Below, one piece after another: positions 42,686 to 51,091 of a stretch of 64,000 bases of DNA. Positions within the stretch are counted from its first letter, which is position 1; every line of letters begins with the position of its first letter. The stretch is taken from positions 1 through 64,000 of the forward strand of contig NZ_JACJSJ010000022.1 in assembly GCF_014698115.1 (NCBI RefSeq), written 5' to 3'. The notes below the pieces were generated by a model. That model was not told the DNA's origin. It saw only the letters and a list, made by a program, of their open reading frames with translations, and made no database searches. A program made the translations under genes and the position numbers. This DNA comes from Nostoc sp. FACHB-973. Its GTDB lineage: Bacteria > Cyanobacteriota > Cyanobacteriia > Cyanobacteriales > Nostocaceae.

Positions 42686-43681
42686 GTGAAAAAATTTTTA
42701 ATGCTAATGATGCTGATTGTCGCAATCACATTTATTGGGTCGAGTTGTGAGGGTAAGAAGACTCCAATCCCTGATCTGACACCGACAATCTCGATTCCTA
42801 GCCCGACACCGACAATTCCTAACCCGACACCAACAATCCCTAGCCCGACACCAACAACCTCTGGTTTAATACCAGAAGAAATAAGAAAACTTGCAGAAGA
42901 AACAACTGTATTTATTACTGGAAGAGGTAAACCTGGTTCAGGTGTAATTATTGATAGAGAAGATAATACTAATACGTATTATGTATTAACAGCTGCACAT
43001 GTTGTAGGAAGTAAACCAACTCCCTTCGATCCTCCATATAAATTGCAAACCAAAGATAATCAAGAACGTATTGTTGCAGATGACAAGACTTATGATGAAA
43101 ATGTTCAAAAATTTCGGGAATCTACTGATTTAGCAATTATAAAATTTACTGCTGAACCAGGTCAAGAATACCAATTTGCTCCATTAGCTAAATCTATATT
43201 GATAGGAATGCCTGTGTATGGATTTGGATGGACTAGTTGCTCAGGAGGAAATCAACGACAATTTCAGAAGACTGAAGGTGAAATATGTAAAATTAATCCA
43301 GATGCTAATAATGGTTGGAATGTGAGTTATACAAACAATATTATTGAGGGGATGAGTGGAGGCCCCGTGTTTGATTCCAGTGGATATGTTGTTGCTATTC
43401 AAGCAGGACAGGATGGAAATGGAGCAATATCTGATGATAGCTGTAAACCTCTGCCATTACAACCAGATCCAAAATTTAATTATGGTTTAGGTGTTCCTAT
43501 TCGTGAAAATTTTGAGATGCTGCGATCAAAACTGGGTCAAAAATTAGAAATAAAACTGCAACCAGCCATTTCTGCTCAACAAGAGCCTATAGTTAATATT
43601 AAATGTCGTGAAAAACTTCCACAAACAGAATGCCCTCCCATATTAGCTCCAGGGGAAAGCTGCAATTCTCACTTTGAATGA
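42686..43681 (+). CDS. Lipoprotein-like trypsin-like protease ending in the CPPIL-C module
   Basis: From GTG 42686 the product is 331 residues. A lipoprotein-type signal ends IGSSC (Cys21, an imperfect lipobox). A Pro/Thr repeat linker follows (units of PTPTIPN/S, about 32-58). The protease domain has catalytic His105 (VLTAAHVV), Asp148 (STDLAII) and Ser224 (EGMSGGPVF), with extra cysteines. The C-terminus reads TECPPILAPGESCNSHFE (Cys316, Cys326), the same module as in the kinase and small protein. It would be tethered on the outer face of the plasma membrane or in the periplasm. Last gene of the cassette, 154 bp after the previous one. Confidence 0.85.
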   Translation: MKKFLMLMMLIVAITFIGSSCEGKKTPIPDLTPTISIPSPTPTIPNPTPTIPSPTPTTSGLIPEEIRKLAEETTVFITGRGKPGSGVIIDREDNTNTYYVLTAAHVVGSKPTPFDPPYKLQTKDNQERIVADDKTYDENVQKFRESTDLAIIKFTAEPGQEYQFAPLAKSILIGMPVYGFGWTSCSGGNQRQFQKTEGEICKINPDANNGWNVSYTNNIIEGMSGGPVFDSSGYVVAIQAGQDGNGAISDDSCKPLPLQPDPKFNYGLGVPIRENFEMLRSKLGQKLEIKLQPAISAQQEPIVNIKCREKLPQTECPPILAPGESCNSHFE

Positions 43682-43682
43682 A

Positions 43683-44260
43683 GGGCACGGCAGTGCCGTG
43701 CCCCTACGAGAAATCTATGTGTATCAAGGTTTTCGTGAAATAGTATTACGCATTGACAGGAAATACCAAACATGGGTAATTCAAAAACCACATCTTTCGT
43801 AGGGGCACAGCACTGCTGTGCCCTTTATTGAGGATTTCGCATTGCTCCCCTCGTAATGATAATTTATTGGGTCTAGAAGGCTTGAAACCTTTGCAGATAG
43901 CACTTGTGTATACACTGTAGCCAATACATCGGGGGGATTAAGGGGGGTAATCATTCTATTAAAATCACAGCCAACCACTTTTAAAACATCCTCTTAGCAG
44001 TACGACGCTTTTGTAGTCGCTTCAACCCAGCTTCACAACAGCTTGATTGTCCTTGAGGATGGCAATTTGCGATCGCCATACCGTTTTTTGTTCCCTCGTA
44101 GGCTATGGGCTAGTGCTTTTGCATACACACCCACCACTATCTCTGCCACAAGAACCAATTAAATGCTAAAAAAAAGCTTAAGTTTCTTTAGAGTATCATT
44201 TAACTTAACAAATTTTAATAAATATGGTTTCAGCATCGTATCAGAATGTGTAAAGGCATA
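43683..44260. repeat. Palindromic repeats and gene-free DNA upstream of cpeC
   Basis: Two palindromes of the GGCACGGCAGTGCC and GCACAGCACTGCTGTGC types (43683-43704, 43800-43827). A TGTATACACTGTAGCC unit (43907) recurs beside the minisatellite at 55356. The stretch 44000-44160 has a short open frame on the minus strand with no recognisable product. Confidence 0.55.
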
Positions 44261-44414
44261 ATGATGTAAAAAACTCAAAAAACTTGAATTATGGACGTTC
44301 AGAGGACTTTTAAAGACTCTAGCCTTCCCTATTGTTTAAAGTGATGTAAAGTTTTTTAACATCTGCTGAGTATCCTTCTCATAAAATTTAGTTGTTAACT
44401 GGGAGATAGTTTGA
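44261..44414 (+). promoter_or_regulatory. cpeC operon leader with direct repeats
   Basis: TGATGTAAA occurs at 44262-44270 and again at 44342-44350, 80 bp apart, each followed by an A/T-rich AAACT- or GTTTTTTAA-like stretch. The region should contain the cpeC promoter and is the natural place for CpeR-dependent or light-colour control. GGGAG at 44401 is the ribosome site of cpeC. Confidence 0.45.
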
Positions 44415-45278
44415 ATGGCTTTCGGACCAGCATCACGATTAGGGGTCGCTTTATTTGAAGACACCGATCCCATTGATCTGTGGCCAGGTCGCTCTAATGA
44501 GGAAATTGAAACCGTAATTAGAGCTGTCTACAAGCAAGTTTTAGGCAATGCCTATGTGTTGGAGAGTGAACGGCTGCCCGTTCCTGAATCCCAACTCAAA
44601 CGGGGTGAAATTAGCGTTCGGGAGTTCGTGCGTCAAGTCGCCAAGTCGGAACTTTACCGCTCGCGCTTTTTTGATAGCGTTCCCCGCTATCGGTCGATTG
44701 AATTAAATTTCAGACATCTTCTTGGTCGTGCGCCATTGGATCTAGAAGAAACCCGTTCACATAGCACTATTCTGGACACAAAGGGCTTTGAAGCTGACAT
44801 TGATTCTTATTTAGACAGCGACGAATACCAAGAGACTTTCGGCGAAAACACAGTACCTTACATTCGGGGCTACAAAACTGAAGCTATCCAGAGCTTGGTT
44901 CAGTTTACCCACATATTCCAGTTGGTACGTGGTTCCTCTAGTAGCAGTCTCAAAGGTGACTTAGCTGGCAAACAACCAAAATTGAACAGCTTAGTAATTC
45001 AAAATACTCCTAGCCCTGTAATTTCACCAGCCAGTAAGGGTGCTGCATTCCGCAACCCAACATCTACTCCAAGGACCCGTCAAGGGGTGGGAGCTGGTGA
45101 TGATGGTAAGGTTTACCGGATTGAAGTCACTGGTTACAAGGCAAATGTGGTAAATAGTATTTCCAAGTTCCGCCGCAGTAACCAGGTCTATTTCGTACCC
45201 TACAATCAACTCTCACAAGAGTATCAACGGATTCACAAGCAGGGTGGTGTAATTGCTAGTATCACTCCTGTCAACTAG
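44415..45278 (+). CDS. cpeC: Phycoerythrin-associated rod linker CpeC
   Basis: A 287-residue linker that places phycoerythrin hexamers in the rod. It starts MAFGPASRLGVALFEDTDPI; the linker domain shows [40 protein letters not shown] and DSYLDSDEYQETFGENTVPY. A CpcD-like C-terminal domain follows (GKVYRIEVTGYKANVVNSIS, EYQRIHKQGGVIASITPVN). First gene of cpeC-cpeD-cpeS-cpeT-cpeR. Order and sequence match the phycoerythrin linker operon of Fremyella-type strains. Confidence 0.93.
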   Translation: MAFGPASRLGVALFEDTDPIDLWPGRSNEEIETVIRAVYKQVLGNAYVLESERLPVPESQLKRGEISVREFVRQVAKSELYRSRFFDSVPRYRSIELNFRHLLGRAPLDLEETRSHSTILDTKGFEADIDSYLDSDEYQETFGENTVPYIRGYKTEAIQSLVQFTHIFQLVRGSSSSSLKGDLAGKQPKLNSLVIQNTPSPVISPASKGAAFRNPTSTPRTRQGVGAGDDGKVYRIEVTGYKANVVNSISKFRRSNQVYFVPYNQLSQEYQRIHKQGGVIASITPVN

Positions 45279-45314
45279 AGAATCTATTCACAAACTAAGC
45301 TTGGGAAAAGGTAC

Positions 45315-46073
45315 ATGGGAAGCATAGTTATAAATTCCCCAAAGGTGGAGCTGTGGTCAACGAGCTCTACTGAAGAAGTGGAAGCAGTGATTCGAGCCGT
45401 TTATAAGCAAGTTTTGGGTAACGCTCACTTGTTAGAAAGTGAGCGGCTCGTGACTGGTGAATCGCAACTGCGCGATCGCCAAATCAGCGTTCGTGACTTT
45501 GTGCGAATCGTCGCTAAATCCGAGATTTACCGGACTCGGTTTTTTGAAAGCACTGCTCCCTATCGGTTCATTGAACTCAACTTTAAACATTTGCTAGGTC
45601 GCGCTCCCCTCGATCAGACAGAGGTTTCCGAGCATATCCGTCGTACCGTTGAAAGCGGTTATGATGCTGAGATCGACTCCTACATCGATAGCCCTGAATA
45701 TCAGGCTTCTTTTGGCGAAAATACTGTACCCTACTATCGGGGAAACAGCAGCCAAGTAGGGCAAAAGCAAGTTGGCTATAACCGGATTTTTGGGCTTGTT
45801 CGTGGCGTAGCTGAAAGCTCAAGCTCCGTCAAGTCCTCTCAGTTGGTATACTCAGTAGCAACCAACAGCACTGCTAAGATTAAGTCACCTTCTGTGATCG
45901 GTAGTACTGAAAAGAGATTTAAGATCCTCGTTCAGGGTGGAAGTGGAAAATTCAATAATCCCCTCCGCCGCACCACAACCGAGTACATTGTTCCTGCTAG
46001 CAACATGACACCGCAAATTCAGCGGATCAATCGCACTAGTGGCAAGATTGTTAGCATCACAGAGATTGTTTAA
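45315..46073 (+). CDS. cpeD: Phycoerythrin-associated rod linker CpeD
   Basis: A 252-residue linker lacking the short leader seen in CpeC; the linker domain begins almost at once (VELWSTSSTEEVEAVIRAVY). It has [35 protein letters not shown] and PEYQASFGENTVPYYRGN, then a CpcD-type domain at about 195-252 (KRFKILVQGGSGKFNNPLRR, IQRINRTSGKIVSITEIV). It lies 36 bp after cpeC. Confidence 0.93.
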   Translation: MGSIVINSPKVELWSTSSTEEVEAVIRAVYKQVLGNAHLLESERLVTGESQLRDRQISVRDFVRIVAKSEIYRTRFFESTAPYRFIELNFKHLLGRAPLDQTEVSEHIRRTVESGYDAEIDSYIDSPEYQASFGENTVPYYRGNSSQVGQKQVGYNRIFGLVRGVAESSSSVKSSQLVYSVATNSTAKIKSPSVIGSTEKRFKILVQGGSGKFNNPLRRTTTEYIVPASNMTPQIQRINRTSGKIVSITEIV

Positions 46074-46078
46074 AAAAT

Positions 46079-46192
46079 AGGGATTGGGTATTGGGCATTG
46101 GGCGTTGGGCATTGGGCATGGGTTATTGTCCTTATCTCCCCAGTCCCTAGTACCCAGTAACCAGTACCCAGTCCCTAATCCCCAAGTCCCAT
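46079..46192. repeat. STRR between cpeD and cpeS
   Basis: GGGTATT/GGGCATT units (46081-46122) face CCCAGTA/CCCAGTC units (46139-46190). The 212-bp spacer is mostly repeat, so cpeS may need its own promoter or rely on readthrough. Confidence 0.7.
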
Positions 46193-46285
46193 CAAAAGTA
46201 AAATAAACTACTATATAGACTGAGAGAATAACCTTTAGCCAAAATATTTTTGACACTGTAAGCTGTTTTTCTAATCACTTTTGTA

Positions 46286-46822
46286 ATGGAAATTAATGAA
46301 TTTTTTGAACTTTCAATTGGACGATGGCGATCGCAACGTAGCGGTCATCATTTAGCATTCGCCCATTTTGAAGAAGTCTTGTCTAACATTGACATTGAAT
46401 CTCTATCTACCGACGACCCGACGGTGCTAGAAGTATGTAAATTACATGATATTGACTCCGCCAGTATCACTCACCCCTTTCGCATGACTTGGGAAGGTGA
46501 ATCAGACTGGGACGATAAACCAATCTCTGGTAGTACCGTGCTGGTACCAATTCCGGATATTGAAAATCCTTCTAGAGGCAAACTGCTGCGGGAAAACGGA
46601 TATGCTGAAGTAGTCCCGGCGGTAGGTAGATACCACCTGAGTGACGACGGTGTTTTTACGCTGCTGACAGAGTATGATCTGGTTGCAGCTGAAGAGCGAA
46701 TTTGGTTTGCTAACCCAAATCTGCGATTTCGCGTATCGATGATCAAAACCAGCGATGGTAAAGGCGTGACAACAGCTTCCTTTTCTTCAGAGATTCGGTC
46801 TTTGTCCAGTTCAACAAGTTAG
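46286..46822 (+). CDS. cpeS: Phycoerythrin bilin lyase CpeS
   Basis: A 178-residue lipocalin-fold lyase attaching phycoerythrobilin to Cys82 of phycoerythrin subunits. It opens MEINEFFELSIGRWRSQRSG HH-type, and has FRMTWEGESDWDDKPISGST, LVPIPDIENPSRGKLLRENG, YAEVVPAVGRYHLSDDGVFT, LLTEYDLVAAEERIWFANPN and LRFRVSMIKT. Operon position between the cpe linkers and cpeT supports the CpeS assignment rather than CpcS. Confidence 0.92.
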   Translation: MEINEFFELSIGRWRSQRSGHHLAFAHFEEVLSNIDIESLSTDDPTVLEVCKLHDIDSASITHPFRMTWEGESDWDDKPISGSTVLVPIPDIENPSRGKLLRENGYAEVVPAVGRYHLSDDGVFTLLTEYDLVAAEERIWFANPNLRFRVSMIKTSDGKGVTTASFSSEIRSLSSSTS

Positions 46823-47012
46823 CAATATTCTGTTAAAAAATTAAATCAGTAACGAGTGCTTACTGAATAATTTTTCAAGGAATCATTTAGTACAATATTG
46901 CAAAAATAAACCTACCATGTGAAATAGGCAAAACACCTAAAGGATAAAATCTCTTTACTTTTGCCTTTTGCCTTCTTGCACTAGTTTTGTCTTGTCACTC
47001 CTGAGGTTGAAT

Positions 47013-47642
47013 ATGACAATAGCCGCCAGTGACTCTAGTACCAAGTCTAGCGATTTGCTCACCTTAGCTTGTTGGATGGCGGGAGATTTTAGCAACCAAA
47101 AGCAATCTTTTGCAAATCCTCAACTTTACGCGCACATTCACATTTTTTTTCGTCCTTTACCATTTGAGTTTTTTTCTGCCGTCGGTTTTTATTCTGAACA
47201 AGTATATGACCACGATTTGTGGACACCCTATCGCCAGGGAGTACATAAATTAGTAGATTTGGGCGATCGCATTTATATCGAAAATTACAGCTTGAAAGAC
47301 CCTATACTTTACGCAGGCGCTGGTCGGGAATTAGATATCCTCAAAACCATCACCCCACAGAGTATTGAACGGCGCTATAACTGTTCAATGGTTTTTGTCC
47401 GAGAAGGTGAAATGTTTCGCGGTAGTGTAGAACCAGGCAATCAATGTTTAATTCCTCGCAACGGCCGTCAGACATATCTTATTAGCGAAGTAGAAGTAAC
47501 TGAGCATACCTGGATAAGTCTAGATAAAGGCATGGATATTGAAACCCATGAACAAATATGGGGTTCAACTGCTGGGCCTTTGCGGTTTGAAAAACGAGAA
47601 AGTTTTGCTGATGAATTAAATGCGGTGACCGCATTATGTTAA
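47013..47642 (+). CDS. cpeT: Phycoerythrin bilin lyase CpeT
   Basis: A 209-residue member of the CpcT/CpeT family, which attaches bilin to beta-subunit Cys153/165 sites. It shows LLTLACWMAGDFSNQKQSFA, HIHIFFRPLPFEFFSAVGFY, SEQVYDHDLWTPYRQGVHKL, YNCSMVFVREGEMFRGSVEP and ISLDKGMDIETHEQIWGSTA. ATG 47013 gives the family N-terminus. Its stop overlaps the start of cpeR by 7 bp (ATGTTAA), a sign of translational coupling. Confidence 0.93.
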   Translation: MTIAASDSSTKSSDLLTLACWMAGDFSNQKQSFANPQLYAHIHIFFRPLPFEFFSAVGFYSEQVYDHDLWTPYRQGVHKLVDLGDRIYIENYSLKDPILYAGAGRELDILKTITPQSIERRYNCSMVFVREGEMFRGSVEPGNQCLIPRNGRQTYLISEVEVTEHTWISLDKGMDIETHEQIWGSTAGPLRFEKRESFADELNAVTALC

Positions 47643-47974
47643 TTCAGCTGGAATCTGTTAAACCTAAAATGTTACCTCCACTAGCTGAAAAAAAAATGCG
47701 CTGCTGGATTCGCAGTCGTCACTTGATTTGTTCAGGTAACTTTTTTATCTTCGAGACATTAGAATATACGACGATTGAAAGGTTTTCTGAATGTGTTGCT
47801 TCTTTAGGAGGAACAGTAATATCTGTTGACCCTATTAATAAAATTTGGATGGGCGATCATCGGCAAGTTATTCTATATCAGGCAAAAGCAAGTTTACATA
47901 CACCTCATCACACCTTGAAACAATACTGGATAAAATACGGTGGTTTCTACACTAGGTTTGATATCCGTGCTTGA
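47636..47974 (+). CDS. cpeR: Phycoerythrin operon regulator CpeR
   Basis: A 112-residue protein: MLIQLESVKPKMLPPLAEKK, MRCWIRSRHLICSGNFFIFE, TLEYTTIERFSECVASLGGT, VISVDPINKIWMGDHRQVIL, YQAKASLHTP. It matches CpeR, the activator needed for cpeBA expression in green light, encoded last in the cpeC operon of Fremyella. It is very short and lacks an obvious DNA-binding motif; a distant link to PP2C-type phosphatases has been proposed. It overlaps cpeT. Confidence 0.88.
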   Translation: MLIQLESVKPKMLPPLAEKKMRCWIRSRHLICSGNFFIFETLEYTTIERFSECVASLGGTVISVDPINKIWMGDHRQVILYQAKASLHTPHHTLKQYWIKYGGFYTRFDIRA

Positions 47975-48493
47975 ATAATGCTGCTGCTAGCTTAGTCCAA
48001 GTTAGAAATACGCTCTAATTGAAGAAGAATACAGAATTCAGAATTCTTCTTTTTAATTCCTCCCTTAGAGGGTTGACGGTTAACTGTTAGTGTCTCGCGG
48101 CTAATGTTCAACAATATTAGTTGTTAGTTATTAACTGTTAGCCGTCTCTTGTTTGTTAGAAAATGTAACTAAAAAACCTCCCAAAACTTGATAACTTATA
48201 TCGTATCGTGAAGGGAATTAGGAAATTTTAGTGAGTAATTGTACTAATTAATCACTACCAAATACTGACCAAGCCCCGTTGGGGCGGGAGTCGGGAGTCG
48301 GGAGTCGGGAAAAAAATAGCGACCCCAACCACCGCTCTACAAGCCCCGTCTTTTAAGACGATTGCAAAAGCCCAAGGTCTCAAGCCCCGTTCAATGCTGT
48401 CTTCCCCACTCCCCACTCCCTACTCCCTACTCCCTTCTTGTTGACCTCCCATTACTTTTAAAAATATTCTTTTTTCAAAGGTTGTTGAAAACT
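47975..48493. repeat. Repeat-rich spacer before the third cpe linker
   Basis: It contains GAATTC units (48029-48046), a TTAACTGTTAG direct repeat (48079-48145), three CAAGCCCCGT units at irregular spacing (48271, 48340, 48380), four GGGAGTC heptamers (48286-48309) and CCCCACT/CCCTACT units (48405-48434). The linker promoter must lie here or transcription comes from cpeR. Confidence 0.6.
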
Positions 48494-49498
48494 ATGCCAA
48501 GCCTTTCAGATGATGACATTAGACAAAGCCAATACCAAGCATTTTCTCAAACAGAAACCATTGAACTGTGGTCTGGTGCTTCGGTTGATGATACCGAAAT
48601 TGTGATTCGGGCAGTTTATCGGCAGGTTTTAGGCAATGCTTATGTGATGGAAAGTGAACGCCTCATTGCCCCAGAATCACAACTCAAGCAAGGCATAATT
48701 AATGTTCGTGAGTTTGTGCGTCAAGTTGCCAAATCAGAGTTGTATCGCTCCAGATTTTTTGCTAACGTTTACCGCTATCGTGCGATTGAATTAAACTTCA
48801 AGCATCTGCTAGGTCGCGCTCCTGATGACTACTCTGAGATGATATATCACAGCAACATTTTAGACGAACAGGGTTTTGAGGCCGATATTGATTCTTATGT
48901 TGATAGCGAGGAATATTTCAGTGCCTTTGGCGAGAATGTAGTACCATATTACCGAGGTTATAAAACCCAAACTGGGCAAAAAATATTGGAATTTACCAAT
49001 ATGCTGCAACTAGTGCGGAGCAATTCTAGCAGCGACAAGAACCTAGCATCAAATAATAAACCTCAATTGGTGCGATCGCTAATTACCAACACTCCTTACG
49101 GTAAACTCAAACCCACCGATGTTGGTGCATTGTTAGCTGAACTGTTCAAACCCAAGCCAGAATCTGCTGCTGGAGTTAATACATTTGTTGCAGCTAGTAA
49201 AACAGCCGAACAAAGTTTGCAACAAAAAATTCAAGAACAACAAAGCCAAATTACAGCTTTACAACAACAACTAGCAGGGTTACAAACCTTTGCTAGCATC
49301 GGTGCAACACAATTTACCACTAGTTCCCAGATTTCTAGTTTTCAGAGTGCAGATTCATCTGCATCTTTGCAACAGCAAGCCGACGCCCAGGTAAAACAGA
49401 TTACTGCACTACAAGAGCAAATTGCTGATGCTCGACGCTTGGCCGCAGTTGGCGAAGCCCGTTTAAATAAGTGGCGCAGTCGCGTTTTTAATGGCTAA
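48494..49498 (+). CDS. Phycoerythrin-type linker with coiled-coil tail, CpeE-like
   Basis: A 334-residue protein starting [20 protein letters not shown]. Residues ~20-190 form a linker domain very like CpeC ([78 protein letters not shown]). Instead of a CpcD-type domain the C-terminal third is Gln/Ala-rich coiled coil ([20 protein letters not shown] and [20 protein letters not shown]) ending [14 protein letters not shown]. It may be CpeE or a specialised terminal linker. ATG 48494 is used; the longer frame only reads repeats. Confidence 0.85.
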   Translation: MPSLSDDDIRQSQYQAFSQTETIELWSGASVDDTEIVIRAVYRQVLGNAYVMESERLIAPESQLKQGIINVREFVRQVAKSELYRSRFFANVYRYRAIELNFKHLLGRAPDDYSEMIYHSNILDEQGFEADIDSYVDSEEYFSAFGENVVPYYRGYKTQTGQKILEFTNMLQLVRSNSSSDKNLASNNKPQLVRSLITNTPYGKLKPTDVGALLAELFKPKPESAAGVNTFVAASKTAEQSLQQKIQEQQSQITALQQQLAGLQTFASIGATQFTTSSQISSFQSADSSASLQQQADAQVKQITALQEQIADARRLAAVGEARLNKWRSRVFNG

Positions 49499-49513
49499 AA
49501 TCCCAACGGAATA

Positions 49514-49646
49514 CAATACGGTTCGGTTAAGGCACCAGACGCGATAAATCGCCGTCAAGACGAAAGATTCATTATTGTAGAGACGCGATTTATCGCGTCT
49601 TTGCGATGTAGAATTTTCATCAAAAAACCTTAACCGAAGCGTATTG
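49514..49646. mobile_element. MITE with CAATACGGTTCGGTTAAGG ends
   Basis: CAATACGGTTCGGTTAAGG and CCTTAACCGAAGCGTATTG are inverted ends with one mismatch. Inside is a second inverted pair (GACGCGATAAATCG and CGATTTATCGCGTC type). It lies directly after the linker gene and may act as its terminator. Confidence 0.8.
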
Positions 49647-49789
49647 CAACGGAATAGTCGAGTAAATCGTTTGTAGTCAGAACTTTAGTCAGAAAATTAA
49701 ATTGAACGTAGGGGCGCACAGCTGTGCGCCCCTACAAATGTACAAACAATTTGGGATAATTTATTTTCTGGAAGTCCCTAGATGAATGA
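49647..49789. repeat. Palindrome and MITE right end
   Basis: A perfect palindrome (49708-49735, GTAGGGGCGCACAG plus reverse complement) and an isolated right end of the TAGGGA-type MITE (49757-49780, ending GGAAGTCCCTA). No gene. Confidence 0.7.
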
Positions 49790-51091
49790 TTAGGTTGCCA
49801 GAATTATATCAGAGTAGGCAAAAGACCAAACTGGACGCATTTTAAAGAACTCTTCAAAGGAAATTTTCAAATCTTGATTTTCATCATATTTTTTCATGTA
49901 TTCTTCAACTTCATTAGAAGGTAATCCCCACTCTAGCAATAGTGTCTTTAACTCAAATTCATCAATGTAACCAGTCCCATCGATATCTATTTGGTCGAAA
50001 ATTATTTTGCACTTTTCTTCATTGCTAATATTTTTACCCTTGCTTAAACATTCTAGCTTCAAGCTTTCTCTTTTTAGCCGTTCTTTGACACCTTTAATCT
50101 GCCAGATTTGCTCATAAAAATTCGTGAAATGAAATTCATTCAAATCTGTGTGTCGAGCCAGAAAAGTATTGATAAAAGAATCTGGAACTTGCCACTCGTG
50201 CCAAAGAATTTTCAATTCTTCTTTATCTAAAGTTCCAGTTTTATTTGTATCCAATTGAGCAAAAACTGCTGCTGCTACTGCTTGATCGTCAAGTTGATCG
50301 GGATTGATTGATAAATGATTAGTTACCCATAATTCTTTCGCATCTTCATCTATTAATGTTTGTCTTTGACTTTCTTTTGTCCAACTGATCCAGTCTGCTG
50401 CTGTGGGATTCATAATTAACTTATAAAGAGCATTATATCCAAGGACACAAAGGATAAAATACAAGTTACCAGCAACACCTAATACAGAGGGGAATATCAA
50501 CACACCAGCCGCCAAAATTGAAGCAGAATAAAGATTATCTTTAAAGATTCCAAAAACAGTAAAGATAAAGTAAAATACTCGACACCAAACGTATATGCTT
50601 AGAACTAAAAATGTGTTGATTAACCAAAAATTGGAACTTGGTTCTAACAGGAGATTAACGGCGGCATAAAGGTGTAAACTGACACAGAATAGATATGCTG
50701 GAATCATTACACTCTTAGAGCCAAAAACAATCGGTGTTTGGTAAAAAGATGAGGTGACATGACCGATTATGGCTGATAGTGCCATGATTGTAGCGGGTAT
50801 TTCTGGATTACTACTAAAAAATGCAATAACACCAAACAAAACCTCTATACTTCCAGAAATTACATGAGTTCTGATTGATAATTTCCGCTTGGGTAGCATG
50901 AGAAATTTGGGGTGTGGTGGGTTTGTGTAATGGTAGTACAAAACGTAAAAGTTACACAGAATTGATGCCCCACACAGAATTAGTTTTTGATAATATTCTG
51001 TTTCCTGACCTGTAAAAGTAGTACTAAAATAAAAGCAAGCCAAGACGTAAATGCTGAGGGGTAAAATTAGCAATGTGTTTTTTAAAAACAT
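49790..51091 (-). CDS. Multi-pass membrane protein with C-terminal EF-hands
   Basis: The 433-residue protein has about seven hydrophobic spans in residues 5-225, then a soluble region with EF-hand loops. Complete 12-residue loops are DTNKTGTLDKEE (281-292), DIDGTGYIDEFE (369-380) and DENQDLKISFEE (403-414); a degenerate one lies at 314-327 (HTDLNEFHFTNFYE). Ligand positions 1, 3, 5 and 12 are acidic or Asn/Thr as required in the three good loops. It should bind calcium. The membrane part is not a recognised transporter family. Possible roles are calcium sensing or calcium-gated transport. It stands alone. Confidence 0.8.
   Translation of the reverse strand: MFLKNTLLILPLSIYVLACFYFSTTFTGQETEYYQKLILCGASILCNFYVLYYHYTNPPHPKFLMLPKRKLSIRTHVISGSIEVLFGVIAFFSSNPEIPATIMALSAIIGHVTSSFYQTPIVFGSKSVMIPAYLFCVSLHLYAAVNLLLEPSSNFWLINTFLVLSIYVWCRVFYFIFTVFGIFKDNLYSASILAAGVLIFPSVLGVAGNLYFILCVLGYNALYKLIMNPTAADWISWTKESQRQTLIDEDAKELWVTNHLSINPDQLDDQAVAAAVFAQLDTNKTGTLDKEELKILWHEWQVPDSFINTFLARHTDLNEFHFTNFYEQIWQIKGVKERLKRESLKLECLSKGKNISNEEKCKIIFDQIDIDGTGYIDEFELKTLLLEWGLPSNEVEEYMKKYDENQDLKISFEEFFKMRPVWSFAYSDIILAT

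Noticed and set aside
44000..44160. Minus-strand frame reading VLVAEIVVGVYAKALAHSLR
   Set aside because: About 40 codons, no start, no recognised family. It may be debris but cannot be identified.
48271..48390. Three CAAGCCCCGT units that look like a small CRISPR array
   Set aside because: The repeated unit is only ~10 bp, the spacing is irregular and the intervening DNA includes STRR heptamers. No cas gene is nearby.
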